From an uncultured Bacteroidales bacterium (GTDB lineage: Bacteria; Bacteroidota; Bacteroidia; Bacteroidales; UBA932): a DNA stretch of 64,000 bases. This document shows positions 24,945 through 35,572 of this stretch, one piece after another (positions within the stretch are counted from its first letter, which is position 1; each line of letters begins with the position of its first letter). The notes under the pieces were generated by a model, which saw only the letters and a program-made list of their open reading frames with translations, had not been told where the DNA came from and ran no database searches. The position numbers and the translations under genes were made by a program. Location: assembly GCA_944323245.1 (NCBI GenBank), contig CALURT010000004.1, positions 56,677 to 120,676 of the forward strand. Direction: 5' to 3'.

Positions 24945-27900
24945 TTATTGCAGGATTTTTCCCAATGTAATCTCTTCCGTCCTTCCTTCACGTGTGGACA
25001 GCGTGATTTCCGTCTTTCCGTCCGAAATGACAGTGGATAAGGTCACTCCACCGGCATTTTCCAATTCCCATTCTCCGTTCAGCACAAGGTCAACAGAGAC
25101 GTCGCCGCAAGGGTTGTCTATCCACTCACGTCCGTAGACGCTGCGCTCGATGCGTTTGCCGTCCTTGTCGAACCTTTCGTCGCTTTCGCCTTCGTACAAT
25201 GCAAGGTCAGGATTGCAGACGCTCAGGGTAAGTGTGTTGTCATCAATACTGTACATGATGACGGACGGGCTTGCTTCCGCCAATATCGGGTCAATCGGGT
25301 CCTTCAGACCTTCGAAGAGTGCGAAGGCAGAGATGCCTCCGGTCTTGTCCCTGATGATATGCGCAGACGAATCGCATCGCACCACTTCGTACGGAAGTTC
25401 GTCCCCGTATGCGGAAATCTCTTCAGGAGTGGCATGGATGACAGTCATATATTCATAATGTCCGCCTTTCACGTTCCCGCCATGGCAGATATATGCCTTT
25501 TCGAACCTGCCTTCAGTCGGCTCCATCGTCTCTTCGTGGAACGAACTCTGATCGCCTGCCGTATAAACGGTCTTGGCGTCTTTTACGAAGAATGCATTGC
25601 CAAACCTGTCTTTCAGCACGGCTGATGTGTCTTCATATATTAAGGTCGTATCCTTTATTCCGGTTTCACCGGCAAGGCTGTTCTGGAACAGGGTAGTGTG
25701 CAGTTCAGAGCCGGTAAGGCTGTTTTCGAGGCCGGAACCGAGGGCGATTATCCTGTTGCCGAATGCAAAAAACGATTTACGGCCGCGCAATGAGCCGTTG
25801 TATTTGTCATGCTCATGGAGAATCATGGCGAATGTCCCGCTTGTGCCCTTGTGGCTTACACCTCCGGCAAACCATTCGTCGGAAAGGAGCATTTCCTCGT
25901 ATCCGGAAAATTCATCCACGTTTAGCACGTTGGCAAGCATGTCCTCCATCGGGATTTCAGCGGCAGTCGTGCCCGGTATATGGCACCAGTCCCAGCCGTC
26001 CACTGCATACCCGGAGCCGAAAGCCGAAACATTGTCCGCGGGATCCGCAAGAATCTGCATGCTTCCGTGGGTGAGGTATCTGCCGTAGAGGTTTGCCCCG
26101 TTGTAGATTTCCGCAGACCAGAGGTAGCGGCTGTGTCCTGCGAAGGTCACGAGCCATTCATCCTGCCTGTGCGACATCGAACAGTTGTATCCATAGACCC
26201 TTGTCCCTTGCGGGGCGTGCTCCGCCTTTATTCCTGCGGCTTCGAATTTCCTGCACCATGAGTCCGGGCGGTCCGATAACCTCAGATATGCGGAGGCAAG
26301 TTCTTTGTCGGTTTCCTGCGTGCCGTCGGGAGAGCCGGCGTCTGCAAGAAGGGCATATTGCCGTGGTATAAGTGCGCCTTTGCCGTCGGGATGCCTGCCC
26401 GACATGGCAAGAGGGAACGATAGCCTGTTGCAGTAGAACCTCATTTCGAGCAGTGCGTCCTTCAGGATATTGTGGCTTTCTTCCGATATGGCGAATTCCG
26501 TCCCGGCAAGCATCCAGACTGAGTTTACGGCTCCGTCAAAGCCGCCGATGGCGTATGCCGGATATGCTTTCCTGTGGTGGAATACGCTTCCGTCCCTCTT
26601 GAAGCACGGCTTGGTCCCGTCGGCATATTTGAATCCGTTGTCAATCCATCTTGAAAGAGCCTTCATGTACGCTTCCTTATAAGGAGTGTCATCCATCATG
26701 AGGAGGGAGGCCACGCGACCCATAAGGGAGGTGTTGAATGCGTCAATGTCCATTCCCGGCTCTGCCGGAGCCGTTTTCACTTCACCTACACCGGAGAACC
26801 ATTCCATAGCCTGCTGGACCTCGGCTGCAATCCCGGCCTTTTTCAAGACGTCCTTCATGATGACCGGAGCAGTGTAGAAATTTCTCATGCTGTATCCGAG
26901 ATGATGGAGCGTCCCCTGAGCGCTTCCTGCAGCGAAGCCCTGATCGAGAAGGTGTTTCGTGAGATTGACGTACATTTCCGCAATCCCGGCCTTGCGCACG
27001 CTGTCGGTCTCGTGCATCCATGTCACGGCCATGTTGAAAAGGTTGTCATTGGCCGCTCTCAGCAGCTGTCCGCATTTCCCGAATTGCTTCGACGCATCAG
27101 GAATCCCGAGATTTATGAAGGTTTCCCCGTATCTTGTGAAGAATACCGGTTTGCCGTTGATTGTCCCGTCGGGATTGAATGAGATGCCGTATGATCCATA
27201 GACTTCCCGCACCTTGTCGTAAGCCCATGGCTTCCTGCCGTCGGTGACGAGTCGGACGAAGCGGTCTTCCACGGTATCCATATCCTGTACGGACTTTTCG
27301 GAAATCTTGTCCGAAACCGGAATGTCGAGACTGAGATTCCAGCTGTTGTTCAGGACGAGCCAGTGACTTGTGGTTTCCTTATTTATAAAAGGTGCCTGCC
27401 AGTCAGGGGTGTGATGCCTCACATCCTGAAATGAGGAAGTGATGATTCCGTCGAAATACAGCCGGCCGTTTTTCACTTCTTCAGGGGCGGAAATCACGAT
27501 ACGGTCCATGCCTTCTTCCGGTCGGCCCGTCATGTCCCTGTCGAAAGCCACCCATGCGCCTCTCCATCCTGTAAAGCCGAGTCCGTAATCGAAATGGCAG
27601 CATTCCCTTTCTCCTTTCATGAAAGTGAAACGCAATGACCCGTCAAGAGCTTCGGGAGAGTAGACCCAAAAGACGAAAGTGGAAACGGACGTCTCCTTAG
27701 GATTCGGATTTTCATGCAGATAAGGGATGTTTTCCCGAATTTCAAGCGTTGCATTCCGCTTGGACCATTCCCATAAGAGGGAATTGTTCCCGAGTTTGGC
27801 ATGGTCTGCCGAAACAGAAATTTCCGAGGACTTCCCTGTAGAAATATTGCCTGTCCCTTTTTCAAAGGACAGGACTCCATATCCGGTATCGAAGTCGACA

Positions 27901-27965
27901 ACTTCGGCTCTTGTCTGCAATGAGACCAAGGCCAAGGCTGCCGACAGACATAATGCTCTGAACAT
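24945..27965 (-). CDS. PL8-family chondroitinase ABC-like lyase, operon 1
   Basis: 1006 aa, the length of chondroitinase ABC-type enzymes. Signal peptide 1-20 (TRA cleavage). An N-terminal jelly-roll domain (about 21-190, with GFTGWRGAWVAFDRDM) precedes an alpha/alpha toroid (about 230-590) and C-terminal beta-sandwiches. Predicted catalytic residues from spacing to chondroitinase ABC I (His501, Tyr508, Arg560, Glu653): His464 and Tyr471 in FHHRKAYPAY, Arg524 in SGRHPDGKG, Glu619 in SAEIYNGANLYGRY. All are present. It eliminates at uronic acid linkages, giving unsaturated oligosaccharides for the GH88 enzyme encoded 3 bp upstream. It differs clearly from the second PL8 at 29350, so the two may divide substrates. 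Confidence 0.9.
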   Translation of the reverse strand: MFRALCLSAALALVSLQTRAEVVDFDTGYGVLSFEKGTGNISTGKSSEISVSADHAKLGNNSLLWEWSKRNATLEIRENIPYLHENPNPKETSVSTFVFWVYSPEALDGSLRFTFMKGERECCHFDYGLGFTGWRGAWVAFDRDMTGRPEEGMDRIVISAPEEVKNGRLYFDGIITSSFQDVRHHTPDWQAPFINKETTSHWLVLNNSWNLSLDIPVSDKISEKSVQDMDTVEDRFVRLVTDGRKPWAYDKVREVYGSYGISFNPDGTINGKPVFFTRYGETFINLGIPDASKQFGKCGQLLRAANDNLFNMAVTWMHETDSVRKAGIAEMYVNLTKHLLDQGFAAGSAQGTLHHLGYSMRNFYTAPVIMKDVLKKAGIAAEVQQAMEWFSGVGEVKTAPAEPGMDIDAFNTSLMGRVASLLMMDDTPYKEAYMKALSRWIDNGFKYADGTKPCFKRDGSVFHHRKAYPAYAIGGFDGAVNSVWMLAGTEFAISEESHNILKDALLEMRFYCNRLSFPLAMSGRHPDGKGALIPRQYALLADAGSPDGTQETDKELASAYLRLSDRPDSWCRKFEAAGIKAEHAPQGTRVYGYNCSMSHRQDEWLVTFAGHSRYLWSAEIYNGANLYGRYLTHGSMQILADPADNVSAFGSGYAVDGWDWCHIPGTTAAEIPMEDMLANVLNVDEFSGYEEMLLSDEWFAGGVSHKGTSGTFAMILHEHDKYNGSLRGRKSFFAFGNRIIALGSGLENSLTGSELHTTLFQNSLAGETGIKDTTLIYEDTSAVLKDRFGNAFFVKDAKTVYTAGDQSSFHEETMEPTEGRFEKAYICHGGNVKGGHYEYMTVIHATPEEISAYGDELPYEVVRCDSSAHIIRDKTGGISAFALFEGLKDPIDPILAEASPSVIMYSIDDNTLTLSVCNPDLALYEGESDERFDKDGKRIERSVYGREWIDNPCGDVSVDLVLNGEWELENAGGVTLSTVISDGKTEITLSTREGRTEEITLGKILQ

Positions 27966-27968
27966 CGC

Positions 27969-29177
27969 TTATTTGGTTACAGGAGCTTCTCCTTTTTCGA
28001 TTTTTCCTTTTCTGATGAGCGCTTCAAGGAAATAGTAGTCCGCATAGTTGAGCGGAACATCTATGTTGCTGCCGTGAGGAATGCTTCCTACCGAGTGCAT
28101 CAGGATGAAACCTCCGTTGGTTCCCGGTGCGGCCCTGTATGCCGGTGAAGACAGGGATTCGATCATCTTGTCTGCCTTTTCCTTGTACAGTCCGTTCTTG
28201 GTGTAATAATAAAGTTCATAAAGGGCGGATGCGATTATGCTTGCAGAAGAAGCATCACGGCATGCGTCTGGAATGGCAGGGTCGTCGAAGTCCCAGTATG
28301 GTACGAGGTCTTCAGGCATATTCGGTTCGTTGAACAGATATTCTGCTACCTTTTCCGCTCTTTCAAGATATTTTTCGTCCGACGTGAAGCGGTAGGCTAC
28401 GGTAAAACCGTAAATCGACCATGCCTGGCCTCTTGCCCAAGCCGATTCGTCGGAATATCCCTGAGCCGTGCACTTGCGCCTTACCTCTCCTGTCTCATCG
28501 TCGTAGTCGACTACATGATAGGTGCTGTAGTCCGGACGGTAATGGTTCTCGAGAGTCTTGTCGGCGTGGCTGATGGCAATTTTGGCGTATGTGGAATCGC
28601 CGGTAAATTCGGTCACCTTGAAAAGGAGCTCGAGGTTCATCATGTTGTCGATGATTACCGGGCATTTCCATCCTCTTTCAGCCTGCCAGCCCCTGTCCGC
28701 ATTCCACGACTGGAGTATGCCGGCATTCGGCCTGAACCGGGTGGCGAGGGATTTGGCGGTATTGATGCAGACATCCTTGTATCCGTCGATATTCTTGAGC
28801 CTGAGTCCGTTGCCGTAACTGTCGTAAATCATGAAACCTACGTCATGATGCCATGTAAGGTACTGGATGGAATCAAGGATTTCAGTGTGTTTCCTTGCAT
28901 GGTCGGCCCAGTATTCGTCCCCGGTCAGTTCGTACATGTACCAGAGCGTGCCTGCGAAGAATCCGCTTACCCAGTCGTCGGTAGGCACGTATTCGATTTC
29001 ACCGTTCTTGAATGTGGACGGAATCCTGACAGTGTCGCCGGCTTCGGATGCTTCAACCAACGATTTCAGCTGTATCTTTGCGTTTTCTACATTTTCTGAA
29101 ATGATGTCCTGTTTTGGAGCGCAGCACACGGTCAGAACAGCGGCTGCGGCAATGGGGATTACATACTTTAGCTTCAT
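27969..29177 (-). CDS. GH88 unsaturated glucuronyl hydrolase
   Basis: 402 aa. Removes the 4,5-unsaturated uronic acid left by lyases, by vinyl ether hydration. An alpha6/alpha6 barrel protein with the family pair Asp112 (HHDVGF) and Asp177 (IIDNMMNLELL), equivalent to Asp88/Asp149 of Bacillus UGL. Also SAWARGQAWSIYG and DASSASIIASAL. The N-terminus ends LTVCCAPK; Cys18/19 suggests a lipoprotein, though Val at -1 is atypical. First gene of the minus operon, directly behind a promoter, so probably the most strongly translated enzyme. Confidence 0.92.
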   Translation of the reverse strand: MKLKYVIPIAAAAVLTVCCAPKQDIISENVENAKIQLKSLVEASEAGDTVRIPSTFKNGEIEYVPTDDWVSGFFAGTLWYMYELTGDEYWADHARKHTEILDSIQYLTWHHDVGFMIYDSYGNGLRLKNIDGYKDVCINTAKSLATRFRPNAGILQSWNADRGWQAERGWKCPVIIDNMMNLELLFKVTEFTGDSTYAKIAISHADKTLENHYRPDYSTYHVVDYDDETGEVRRKCTAQGYSDESAWARGQAWSIYGFTVAYRFTSDEKYLERAEKVAEYLFNEPNMPEDLVPYWDFDDPAIPDACRDASSASIIASALYELYYYTKNGLYKEKADKMIESLSSPAYRAAPGTNGGFILMHSVGSIPHGSNIDVPLNYADYYFLEALIRKGKIEKGEAPVTK

Positions 29178-29227
29178 ATTTATTAAGATTTATGTTATTA
29201 GTCTTACACGTGAACGGTCACTGCCTG

Positions 29228-29259
29228 CGAAAATAGATATAATTTTTAACTTTGGCAAA
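29228..29259 (-). promoter_or_regulatory. Promoter of the minus PUL operon
   Basis: Minus strand: TTTG (29256-29259), 20-bp spacer, TATTTTCG (29228-29235), one mismatch to TAnnTTTG. About 50 bp before the GH88 ATG. Confidence 0.65.
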
Positions 29260-29296
29260 ATTATCTTTATCTGACACCAAAATATCGTTTTTAGAA

Positions 29297-29326
29297 TTGG
29301 TCAATTGAAAAAAAGTGGTATTTTTG
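29297..29326 (+). promoter_or_regulatory. Promoter of the plus PUL operon
   Basis: TTG (29297-29299), 19-bp spacer, TATTTTTG (29319-29326); 23 bp before the PL8 ATG at 29350. The two divergent promoters share a 170-bp AT-rich region that should hold the regulator site, but no clear repeat or palindrome was identified in it. Confidence 0.75.
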
Positions 29327-29349
29327 CAAAATAGCTTAAAAAATTCAAT

Positions 29350-32300
29350 ATGAAAAAGGTAATAATTCTGTTCTGTCTTTTGATTTTTTGCCTTGATTAC
29401 AGTCTGCAAGCCGCCATCAACGCCCAGTTCGGGTTCGAAAACGGCGTGCCCGGCTTTGTGAAAGTCGCAGGATCTGGAACGGTCACGGCGGCAACGGAAA
29501 AATTCAAGGACGGAAAAACTTCTCTGAAATATCAGTGGACCGGACAATCCGAACTTACGTTCAACAACTGGGTTGACATGGAAGCCTCCATGAAAGTGAA
29601 CGGCGCCGGGCTCATGATATGGATATACAACACGGCTCCCATGGATGCTCCGTTGAAAATATCCTTCACCAACTGGAGCGGGGAGGAGATATGTTATTTC
29701 CATTTCAATATGAATTTCAAGGGCTGGCGTACTGCATGGGTGAAATACATCGACATGCTTTCGCCATACGGACATTACGGGGACAGGAAACTTGCCGACA
29801 GGGTGAAGAACGTTGCGAAAATGACGATAACCCCTCCGGCGTCCGTGCCGTCCGGTACCATATATATAGATAGGGTGTCGTTTTCCACAAAGAAACTCCA
29901 TGACCAGATTACTCCTGACATGCAGGTTCCGGAAAACAATTACAATCTGAAGCGCAACATGTGGCACTGGTGCCGTCTATGGGAATGGGAACAGTATCCT
30001 GAACCGGAGATTGTGAAAGCCACGGATGCGCAGAAGGCCATGCTTGCCGAAGTGGAAAAGAGGATGGACGAGGACCTGAAAAACGGAAACCCGAGTCCTG
30101 AATATACAAAAAAGACGCTGATACCTCGTGCCGACAATGCCTACGCAAAGTACAGACTCAAGCGGTTGCCGGACGGTTCCGTGACCGGTGCCCCGCTTCT
30201 CAGCGACGACGAGTTCAACAATTCTCTCGGAGAGATGCGGATCCGTTTCATCCAGGAAATAATATGGTATTATACCCTTGATTATCTTTACACCGGCAAC
30301 AGGGCCAACCTTGACAGGATATTCATAGCCTTCGACCATGCGATAGACCAGGGCTTCGCATACGGCAGCGGTCAGGGAACGAACCACCATTACGGTTATC
30401 AGATAAGGGATCTGTACAAGGCCATGTGGATTCTCCGCGATGAAATTGTGGCGGCCGGCAAGACGGACGAATACCTTGAAGTGTTGGAGTACTGGAGCGG
30501 AATGTCGGAATGCCGCAAGCCTTTCCAGTATGGGCGTGACGAGATGCTCGATTCATGGCATACTTTGCTTCAGGCCAAAATCATAGCCACGATGATGAAT
30601 CCTGACGAAGACGAGAGGTTTACCAACATGAAGAATCTTGCCGAATGGCTCTCGGGCTCACTGATGTATTCGCCGGGAACACTCGGCGGATTGAAGGTGG
30701 ACGGGACATCGTTCCATCACGGCGGTCTTTATCCGGCATATTCGGTGGGAGCCTTTGCCGCACTCGGGGAATATTGCGAGTACACGGCCGGAACGGATTT
30801 CGTATTGGACGAGGAATCCCGCAGATGTTTCAAGAACGCATTGCTGACGTTGCGCAATTACTGCAATCTTACCGACTGGGGACTCGGAGTCTGCGGACGC
30901 CATCCGTTCAACGGCTTCATTCCTAAAGCCGACATAGAGGCCTTCGGCAGTCTTGCATTGCTCGGGGACCTTACAGGCAGCGGTCTCGATGCGGACCCTG
31001 AACTCGGAGGGGCGTATCTGACACTCGGAGGAGCGGACAGGAACAAGACGGCGGCCCTGAGGAAAGCCGGAATCTCGGCAGCTCCTGCTCCGGAAGGGTT
31101 TTTCGTGTACAATTACGGCGCCATGGGTATCCACCGCAGGGGAGACTGGATGCTCGTGCTGAAGTCTTACAACAGCGATGTATGGGCTTCTGAAATTTAC
31201 GCTGCGGACAACAGATACGGACGTTACCAGAGTTACGGTTCCGCCCAACTCATAGGTTCGGGCTCTCCTGTTTCCGCCAAGGCAAGCGGTTATTCACAGG
31301 AAGGCTGGGACTGGAACAGGGTTCCCGGAGCGACGACGATACACCTTCCGTTCGACCTGCTTGAAAATCCTCTGAAAGGTACGCTGATGGAAAGGAACGA
31401 CGACAGATTCCCGGGCGTATCCTCTCTTGAAGGCAAAAACGGAGTCCTTGCATTTACATACGTGGAAAAGGACAGGAAGAATTTCTGTCCGGGCGCCACG
31501 GCGCACAAAAGCGTATTCTGCTTCGACAACCGCATAGTATTCGTGGGAAGCGGGATCTCCAACAATTCCACCTACCCGACGGAAACCACCATCTATCAGC
31601 TCCGTCTCGATGACAAGGCAGAGGAAATCGACATAAACCTCCAGTATTACGAGCAGTTCCCGCTTTCCTTCAGCCACAACGAAAATACCCCTGTCACTTT
31701 CAGCGACAACAAGGGCAATTATTATATAATGAAGGACGGCCGCGGTCTGAGGGTAATCAAACAGACCCAGACTTCACCTTCCGACACCAAGAAGAAGACC
31801 GGAACGGGCGATTTCGTGACAGCCTACATCGACCACGGAACTGCCCCGCACAATGCTTCGTACGAATACATGATGCTTGTGCAGCCTGCCGTGAAGGAAG
31901 TGAACAGATATTCCAAGAAAGTTCCGTACACGGTGCTGAGAAACGACGATGCAGTACATGCTGTGAATGATAACGTCACAGGTATCACCGCCTACGTATG
32001 CTATTCGGCCTACGAACGGAGTGAAGACGTGAAAACTGCCCTCGCCGCTTTCGAAAAGGGCAAGGATGCCATGCCGGCGCTGCCGGTATCGGAGATTACC
32101 TCCGAAACAATAGTCATGGAACGTGCTCTCGGAGACGGCCGTTCTGTCATGAGCATCTGTACTCCGGACCTCGGAATTACCAAGAAAGGCTATACTACGG
32201 CCCAGGAAAGCCAGCCTCTTGTCAGGTCCGTGACATTGGACGGAACCTATGCCGTGGAAGGTACGCATGACAACGTGGAAGTGACGGTTTCCGGCGGGAA

Positions 32301-32364
32301 AACGACGGTCAATGCCACCTGTCTTCATGGACAGCCTGTAGAGTTCATACTTGCAAGACAATAA
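29350..32364 (+). CDS. PL8-family chondroitinase/hyaluronidase-like lyase, operon 2
   Basis: 1004 aa with signal peptide (about 1-21, ending SLQA). Same architecture as the other PL8: jelly-roll (NFKGWRTAWVKYIDM), toroid, beta-sandwiches. Catalytic set by alignment to chondroitinase ABC: His457 and Tyr464 (FHHGGLYPAY), Arg517 (VCGRHPF), Glu615 (ASEIYAADNRYGRY). First gene of the SusCD operon, followed by susC after 43 bp. Sequence is well diverged from the minus-strand PL8 (for example FHHGGL against FHHRKA), so a recent duplication is unlikely. No lipobox, so probably periplasmic or released. Confidence 0.9.
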   Translation: MKKVIILFCLLIFCLDYSLQAAINAQFGFENGVPGFVKVAGSGTVTAATEKFKDGKTSLKYQWTGQSELTFNNWVDMEASMKVNGAGLMIWIYNTAPMDAPLKISFTNWSGEEICYFHFNMNFKGWRTAWVKYIDMLSPYGHYGDRKLADRVKNVAKMTITPPASVPSGTIYIDRVSFSTKKLHDQITPDMQVPENNYNLKRNMWHWCRLWEWEQYPEPEIVKATDAQKAMLAEVEKRMDEDLKNGNPSPEYTKKTLIPRADNAYAKYRLKRLPDGSVTGAPLLSDDEFNNSLGEMRIRFIQEIIWYYTLDYLYTGNRANLDRIFIAFDHAIDQGFAYGSGQGTNHHYGYQIRDLYKAMWILRDEIVAAGKTDEYLEVLEYWSGMSECRKPFQYGRDEMLDSWHTLLQAKIIATMMNPDEDERFTNMKNLAEWLSGSLMYSPGTLGGLKVDGTSFHHGGLYPAYSVGAFAALGEYCEYTAGTDFVLDEESRRCFKNALLTLRNYCNLTDWGLGVCGRHPFNGFIPKADIEAFGSLALLGDLTGSGLDADPELGGAYLTLGGADRNKTAALRKAGISAAPAPEGFFVYNYGAMGIHRRGDWMLVLKSYNSDVWASEIYAADNRYGRYQSYGSAQLIGSGSPVSAKASGYSQEGWDWNRVPGATTIHLPFDLLENPLKGTLMERNDDRFPGVSSLEGKNGVLAFTYVEKDRKNFCPGATAHKSVFCFDNRIVFVGSGISNNSTYPTETTIYQLRLDDKAEEIDINLQYYEQFPLSFSHNENTPVTFSDNKGNYYIMKDGRGLRVIKQTQTSPSDTKKKTGTGDFVTAYIDHGTAPHNASYEYMMLVQPAVKEVNRYSKKVPYTVLRNDDAVHAVNDNVTGITAYVCYSAYERSEDVKTALAAFEKGKDAMPALPVSEITSETIVMERALGDGRSVMSICTPDLGITKKGYTTAQESQPLVRSVTLDGTYAVEGTHDNVEVTVSGGKTTVNATCLHGQPVEFILARQ

Positions 32365-32407
32365 TTTATCCTCATACAAAATCAATAATTAACAAATACT
32401 AAGACTG

Positions 32408-35400
32408 ATGATCAGATTAAATTATCTATTAATGACATTGGCCGTATCCCTGTTGTCGGTAACGGCACTTGCGGCCAAGGATGTCACAGTCAAGGGAAAG
32501 GTTGTTGACGACACCGGCCTTCCTTTGATTGCCGTCACCGTATATCAGGACGGCAACACTTCAGTTGGAACCATAACGGACGCTGATGGAAACTATATGA
32601 TCACGGTTCCCGACAATGCTGTCATCGTTTTCTCATGTCTCGGCTATGAAGAGATAAAGGAGAGCGTCAACGGCAGGGAGACTATCGACATTACGATGGG
32701 CGAAGCGAGTCTTTCCATCGAAGCATCGGAAGTCGTGAGTGTCGGATACGGCTCCGTGGCGAGAAGGGACCTTACCGGTTCTGTCAGCAAAGTGGATATG
32801 GGGGACCTGATGAAGAGTTCCGTGTCCAATTTCGACCAGGCTTTGACAGGCCGTGTCGCAGGAGTTGTCGTGACTACCTCCGACGGAGCTCTCGGCAGTG
32901 AAGCCAATATTACCATCCGTGGAAGCAACTCCTTGACACAGAGTAGTGCACCTTTGTACATCATCGACGGTTTCCCATCGGAAAGCTCTATGGCTACCGC
33001 CCTCAACCCTGCGGACATCGAGTCGATGGACATATTGAAGGACGCTTCCGCTACGGCCATATACGGAGCAAGGGGTGCCAACGGAGTCATTGTCATTACC
33101 ACCAAACAGGGTGTGGAAGGCAAGCCGAAGGTGAATTTCCAGGCCAAGTGGACCGGCAGCAAGATTGCCAACAAGATCGACCTGATGGATGCCTACGAGT
33201 TCGTGCAGCTGCAGACCGAGATGTACGGTATTTCCAACGGGACGAACATTTACCTCCAGGACGGCTACACTCTTGAAGACTACAGGAATGCCCGCACTTA
33301 CGACTGGCAGGACAACATTTACCGTGAAGCCTTTACGCAGGAATACAACATCTCCCTTTCCGGAGGAAGCAAGGAGGCCGGCAACAAGTACAACATTACG
33401 TTCGCAGCCCTCGACCAGGACGGTATCATCGTGAAATCGAATTTCCAGAGATACAACGGCAAGATCAACTTCACCCAGAAATTCGGAGACAAGGTGCAGT
33501 TCGACCTGATAGCCAACTACTCGAGGTCAGTAACGAACGGAGTCACACCTACAGATGCCCAGTCATCTTCTTCTGCATCGGGTTGGCTCATATATTCGGT
33601 CTGGGGTTATCGTCCTGTCCAGCCTCTTGGCTATGAATCGGACACTTTCGTGGATGACCTTACCGACTTCGACGTGGCATCGTCCGACGACTACCGCTTC
33701 AATCCGGCAAAGACAGTCAGGAACGAGTACAGGAAGACGATTCAGGATTACCTTACGGCCAACGCTGCCCTTACATGGGAGATAATACCGGACCTCAAAC
33801 TGAAGGTGACAGGAGTCTATACGCTTCAGAACAGGAGAAGGGAGGAATTCAACGGCAGCCAGACCTATACCGGATATGAAGGTTCACCTTCCGGAAAAGG
33901 CATCAACGGCGCCATTTACTGGACGAGATGGCTGACATGGCTGAATGAAAATACCCTGACCTGGGTCAAACATGTCAGAAGGAACCATCATCTCAACCTG
34001 CTGGCCGGACTTACCTTCCAGGGCCAGACCAATGACTACAAGGGAGTAAGCGCTACCCAGATGGCCACCGAAGCAATAGGTCTCAATGCCCTGCATACCG
34101 GTTCATATCAGACCGTAGAGCCATGGCAGCGCGACTGGAGGATGATGTCGGGACTTTTCCGTCTGAATTACAATTACAGGTACAAATACTATCTTACGGC
34201 TTCGTTCCGTGCAGACGGTTCGTCCAAGTTCCCTACGGACAACAGATGGGGATATTTCCCTTCGGCCGCACTCTCTTGGAACTTCAACAGGGAGGAAGCC
34301 CTGAAGAACAGTTCCTGGCTGAAAAACGGTAAGTTGAGGCTCACATGGGGTCTTACCGGTAACAACAGGACCACTACTCCGTACGATTATTATTATCAGA
34401 TATCCGTACTTCCTGGTTCCCAGAACACTTACGACTATGTGTTCAACGGTCAGATAGTGTCCGGATATTTCCCTGGCAACATGTCCAATGACAAGCTGAA
34501 ATGGGAGACCACGTCACAGTGGGATGTCGGACTCGACCTCGCCTTCTTCGAGAACAACAGGATCAAGATTACGGCGGACTGGTACCTCAAGGATACGTAC
34601 GACCTCCTGCTTCAGGCTACGGTCCCTGCCTCTTCAGGTTACACTTCAGCCATGCTGAACATAGGTTCCATGAGGAATGAGGGATTTGAATTCTCCCTTG
34701 AGACGCTGAATATCAACCACAGGAATTTCCAGTGGTCTACCTCGTTCAACATAGCGTTCAACAAGAATACGGTTACAGGTCTGAACAACAACCAGACTTC
34801 GCTGCTTTCGGCAGTGTCGTGGGACCAGAGGTTCAACAGCCAGTATCCTTACATAACCCAGGTCGGCAAGCCTGCCGGCATGATGTACGGTTACATCTAT
34901 GAAGGTACATACAAGCCGGATGACTTTATCGGTTCCACATTGAAGAACGGAGTGCCTTACCTCGAAAGCATAGGAAAGGAAAATGTCAGCCCTGGCGATC
35001 CTAAGTATTCCGATATCAACGGGGACGGCGTGGTGAATGACAACGACCGTACCATCATAGGCTGCGGCCAGCCTATCCATACCGGCGGTTTCGGCAATAC
35101 GTTCAATTTCTACGGAGTCGACGTCAATGTCTTCTTCTCGTGGAGCTACGGCAACGACGTTCTGAATGCAAACAGGCTGATCTTCGAGAACGGAAGTATC
35201 TCGAACCTGAACCAGCTTGCTTCATACGCAGACAGATACACTGCCGACAATACCACAAGCGATATCCCGAGAGTGGGAGCAGGCAACAGTATGAACGTAT
35301 ATTCATCGAGAGTCGTCGAGGACGGTTCCTTCCTGAGACTGAGAAACGTTTCGGTAGGCTATACGATTCCGAAATCAGCGATGAGGAAAGTCCGTGTGGA

Positions 35401-35566
35401 CAATATCCGTGTATATGTTTCAGCCGACAATGTCTGGACATGGACGAATTACAGCGGACCTGATCCGGAAGTATCCACGAGAAATTCCGTCCTGACGCCG
35501 GGATTCGACTGGTCGGCCTATCCGAGATGCTTCGGAGTCACTGCAGGTGTGTCACTTACTTTCTAA
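32408..35566 (+). CDS. SusC/RagA-type TonB-dependent outer-membrane transporter
   Basis: 1052 aa. Signal peptide about 1-22 (TALAA). A carboxypeptidase-regulatory-like domain (about 27-105; VTVKGKVVDDTGLPLIAVTVYQDG) is followed by a plug with the SusC signatures LTGRVAGVVV, NITIRGSNSL, YIIDGFP, ILKDASATAIYGARGANGVIVITTK, then a 22-strand barrel ending GVTAGVSLTF. No N-terminal sigma-interaction (STN) domain, so it probably does not signal to an anti-sigma factor. With the SusD lipoprotein 6 bp downstream it forms the import pair for oligosaccharides, energised by TonB. Confidence 0.96.
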   Translation: MIRLNYLLMTLAVSLLSVTALAAKDVTVKGKVVDDTGLPLIAVTVYQDGNTSVGTITDADGNYMITVPDNAVIVFSCLGYEEIKESVNGRETIDITMGEASLSIEASEVVSVGYGSVARRDLTGSVSKVDMGDLMKSSVSNFDQALTGRVAGVVVTTSDGALGSEANITIRGSNSLTQSSAPLYIIDGFPSESSMATALNPADIESMDILKDASATAIYGARGANGVIVITTKQGVEGKPKVNFQAKWTGSKIANKIDLMDAYEFVQLQTEMYGISNGTNIYLQDGYTLEDYRNARTYDWQDNIYREAFTQEYNISLSGGSKEAGNKYNITFAALDQDGIIVKSNFQRYNGKINFTQKFGDKVQFDLIANYSRSVTNGVTPTDAQSSSSASGWLIYSVWGYRPVQPLGYESDTFVDDLTDFDVASSDDYRFNPAKTVRNEYRKTIQDYLTANAALTWEIIPDLKLKVTGVYTLQNRRREEFNGSQTYTGYEGSPSGKGINGAIYWTRWLTWLNENTLTWVKHVRRNHHLNLLAGLTFQGQTNDYKGVSATQMATEAIGLNALHTGSYQTVEPWQRDWRMMSGLFRLNYNYRYKYYLTASFRADGSSKFPTDNRWGYFPSAALSWNFNREEALKNSSWLKNGKLRLTWGLTGNNRTTTPYDYYYQISVLPGSQNTYDYVFNGQIVSGYFPGNMSNDKLKWETTSQWDVGLDLAFFENNRIKITADWYLKDTYDLLLQATVPASSGYTSAMLNIGSMRNEGFEFSLETLNINHRNFQWSTSFNIAFNKNTVTGLNNNQTSLLSAVSWDQRFNSQYPYITQVGKPAGMMYGYIYEGTYKPDDFIGSTLKNGVPYLESIGKENVSPGDPKYSDINGDGVVNDNDRTIIGCGQPIHTGGFGNTFNFYGVDVNVFFSWSYGNDVLNANRLIFENGSISNLNQLASYADRYTADNTTSDIPRVGAGNSMNVYSSRVVEDGSFLRLRNVSVGYTIPKSAMRKVRVDNIRVYVSADNVWTWTNYSGPDPEVSTRNSVLTPGFDWSAYPRCFGVTAGVSLTF

Positions 35567-35572
35567 ACCGGT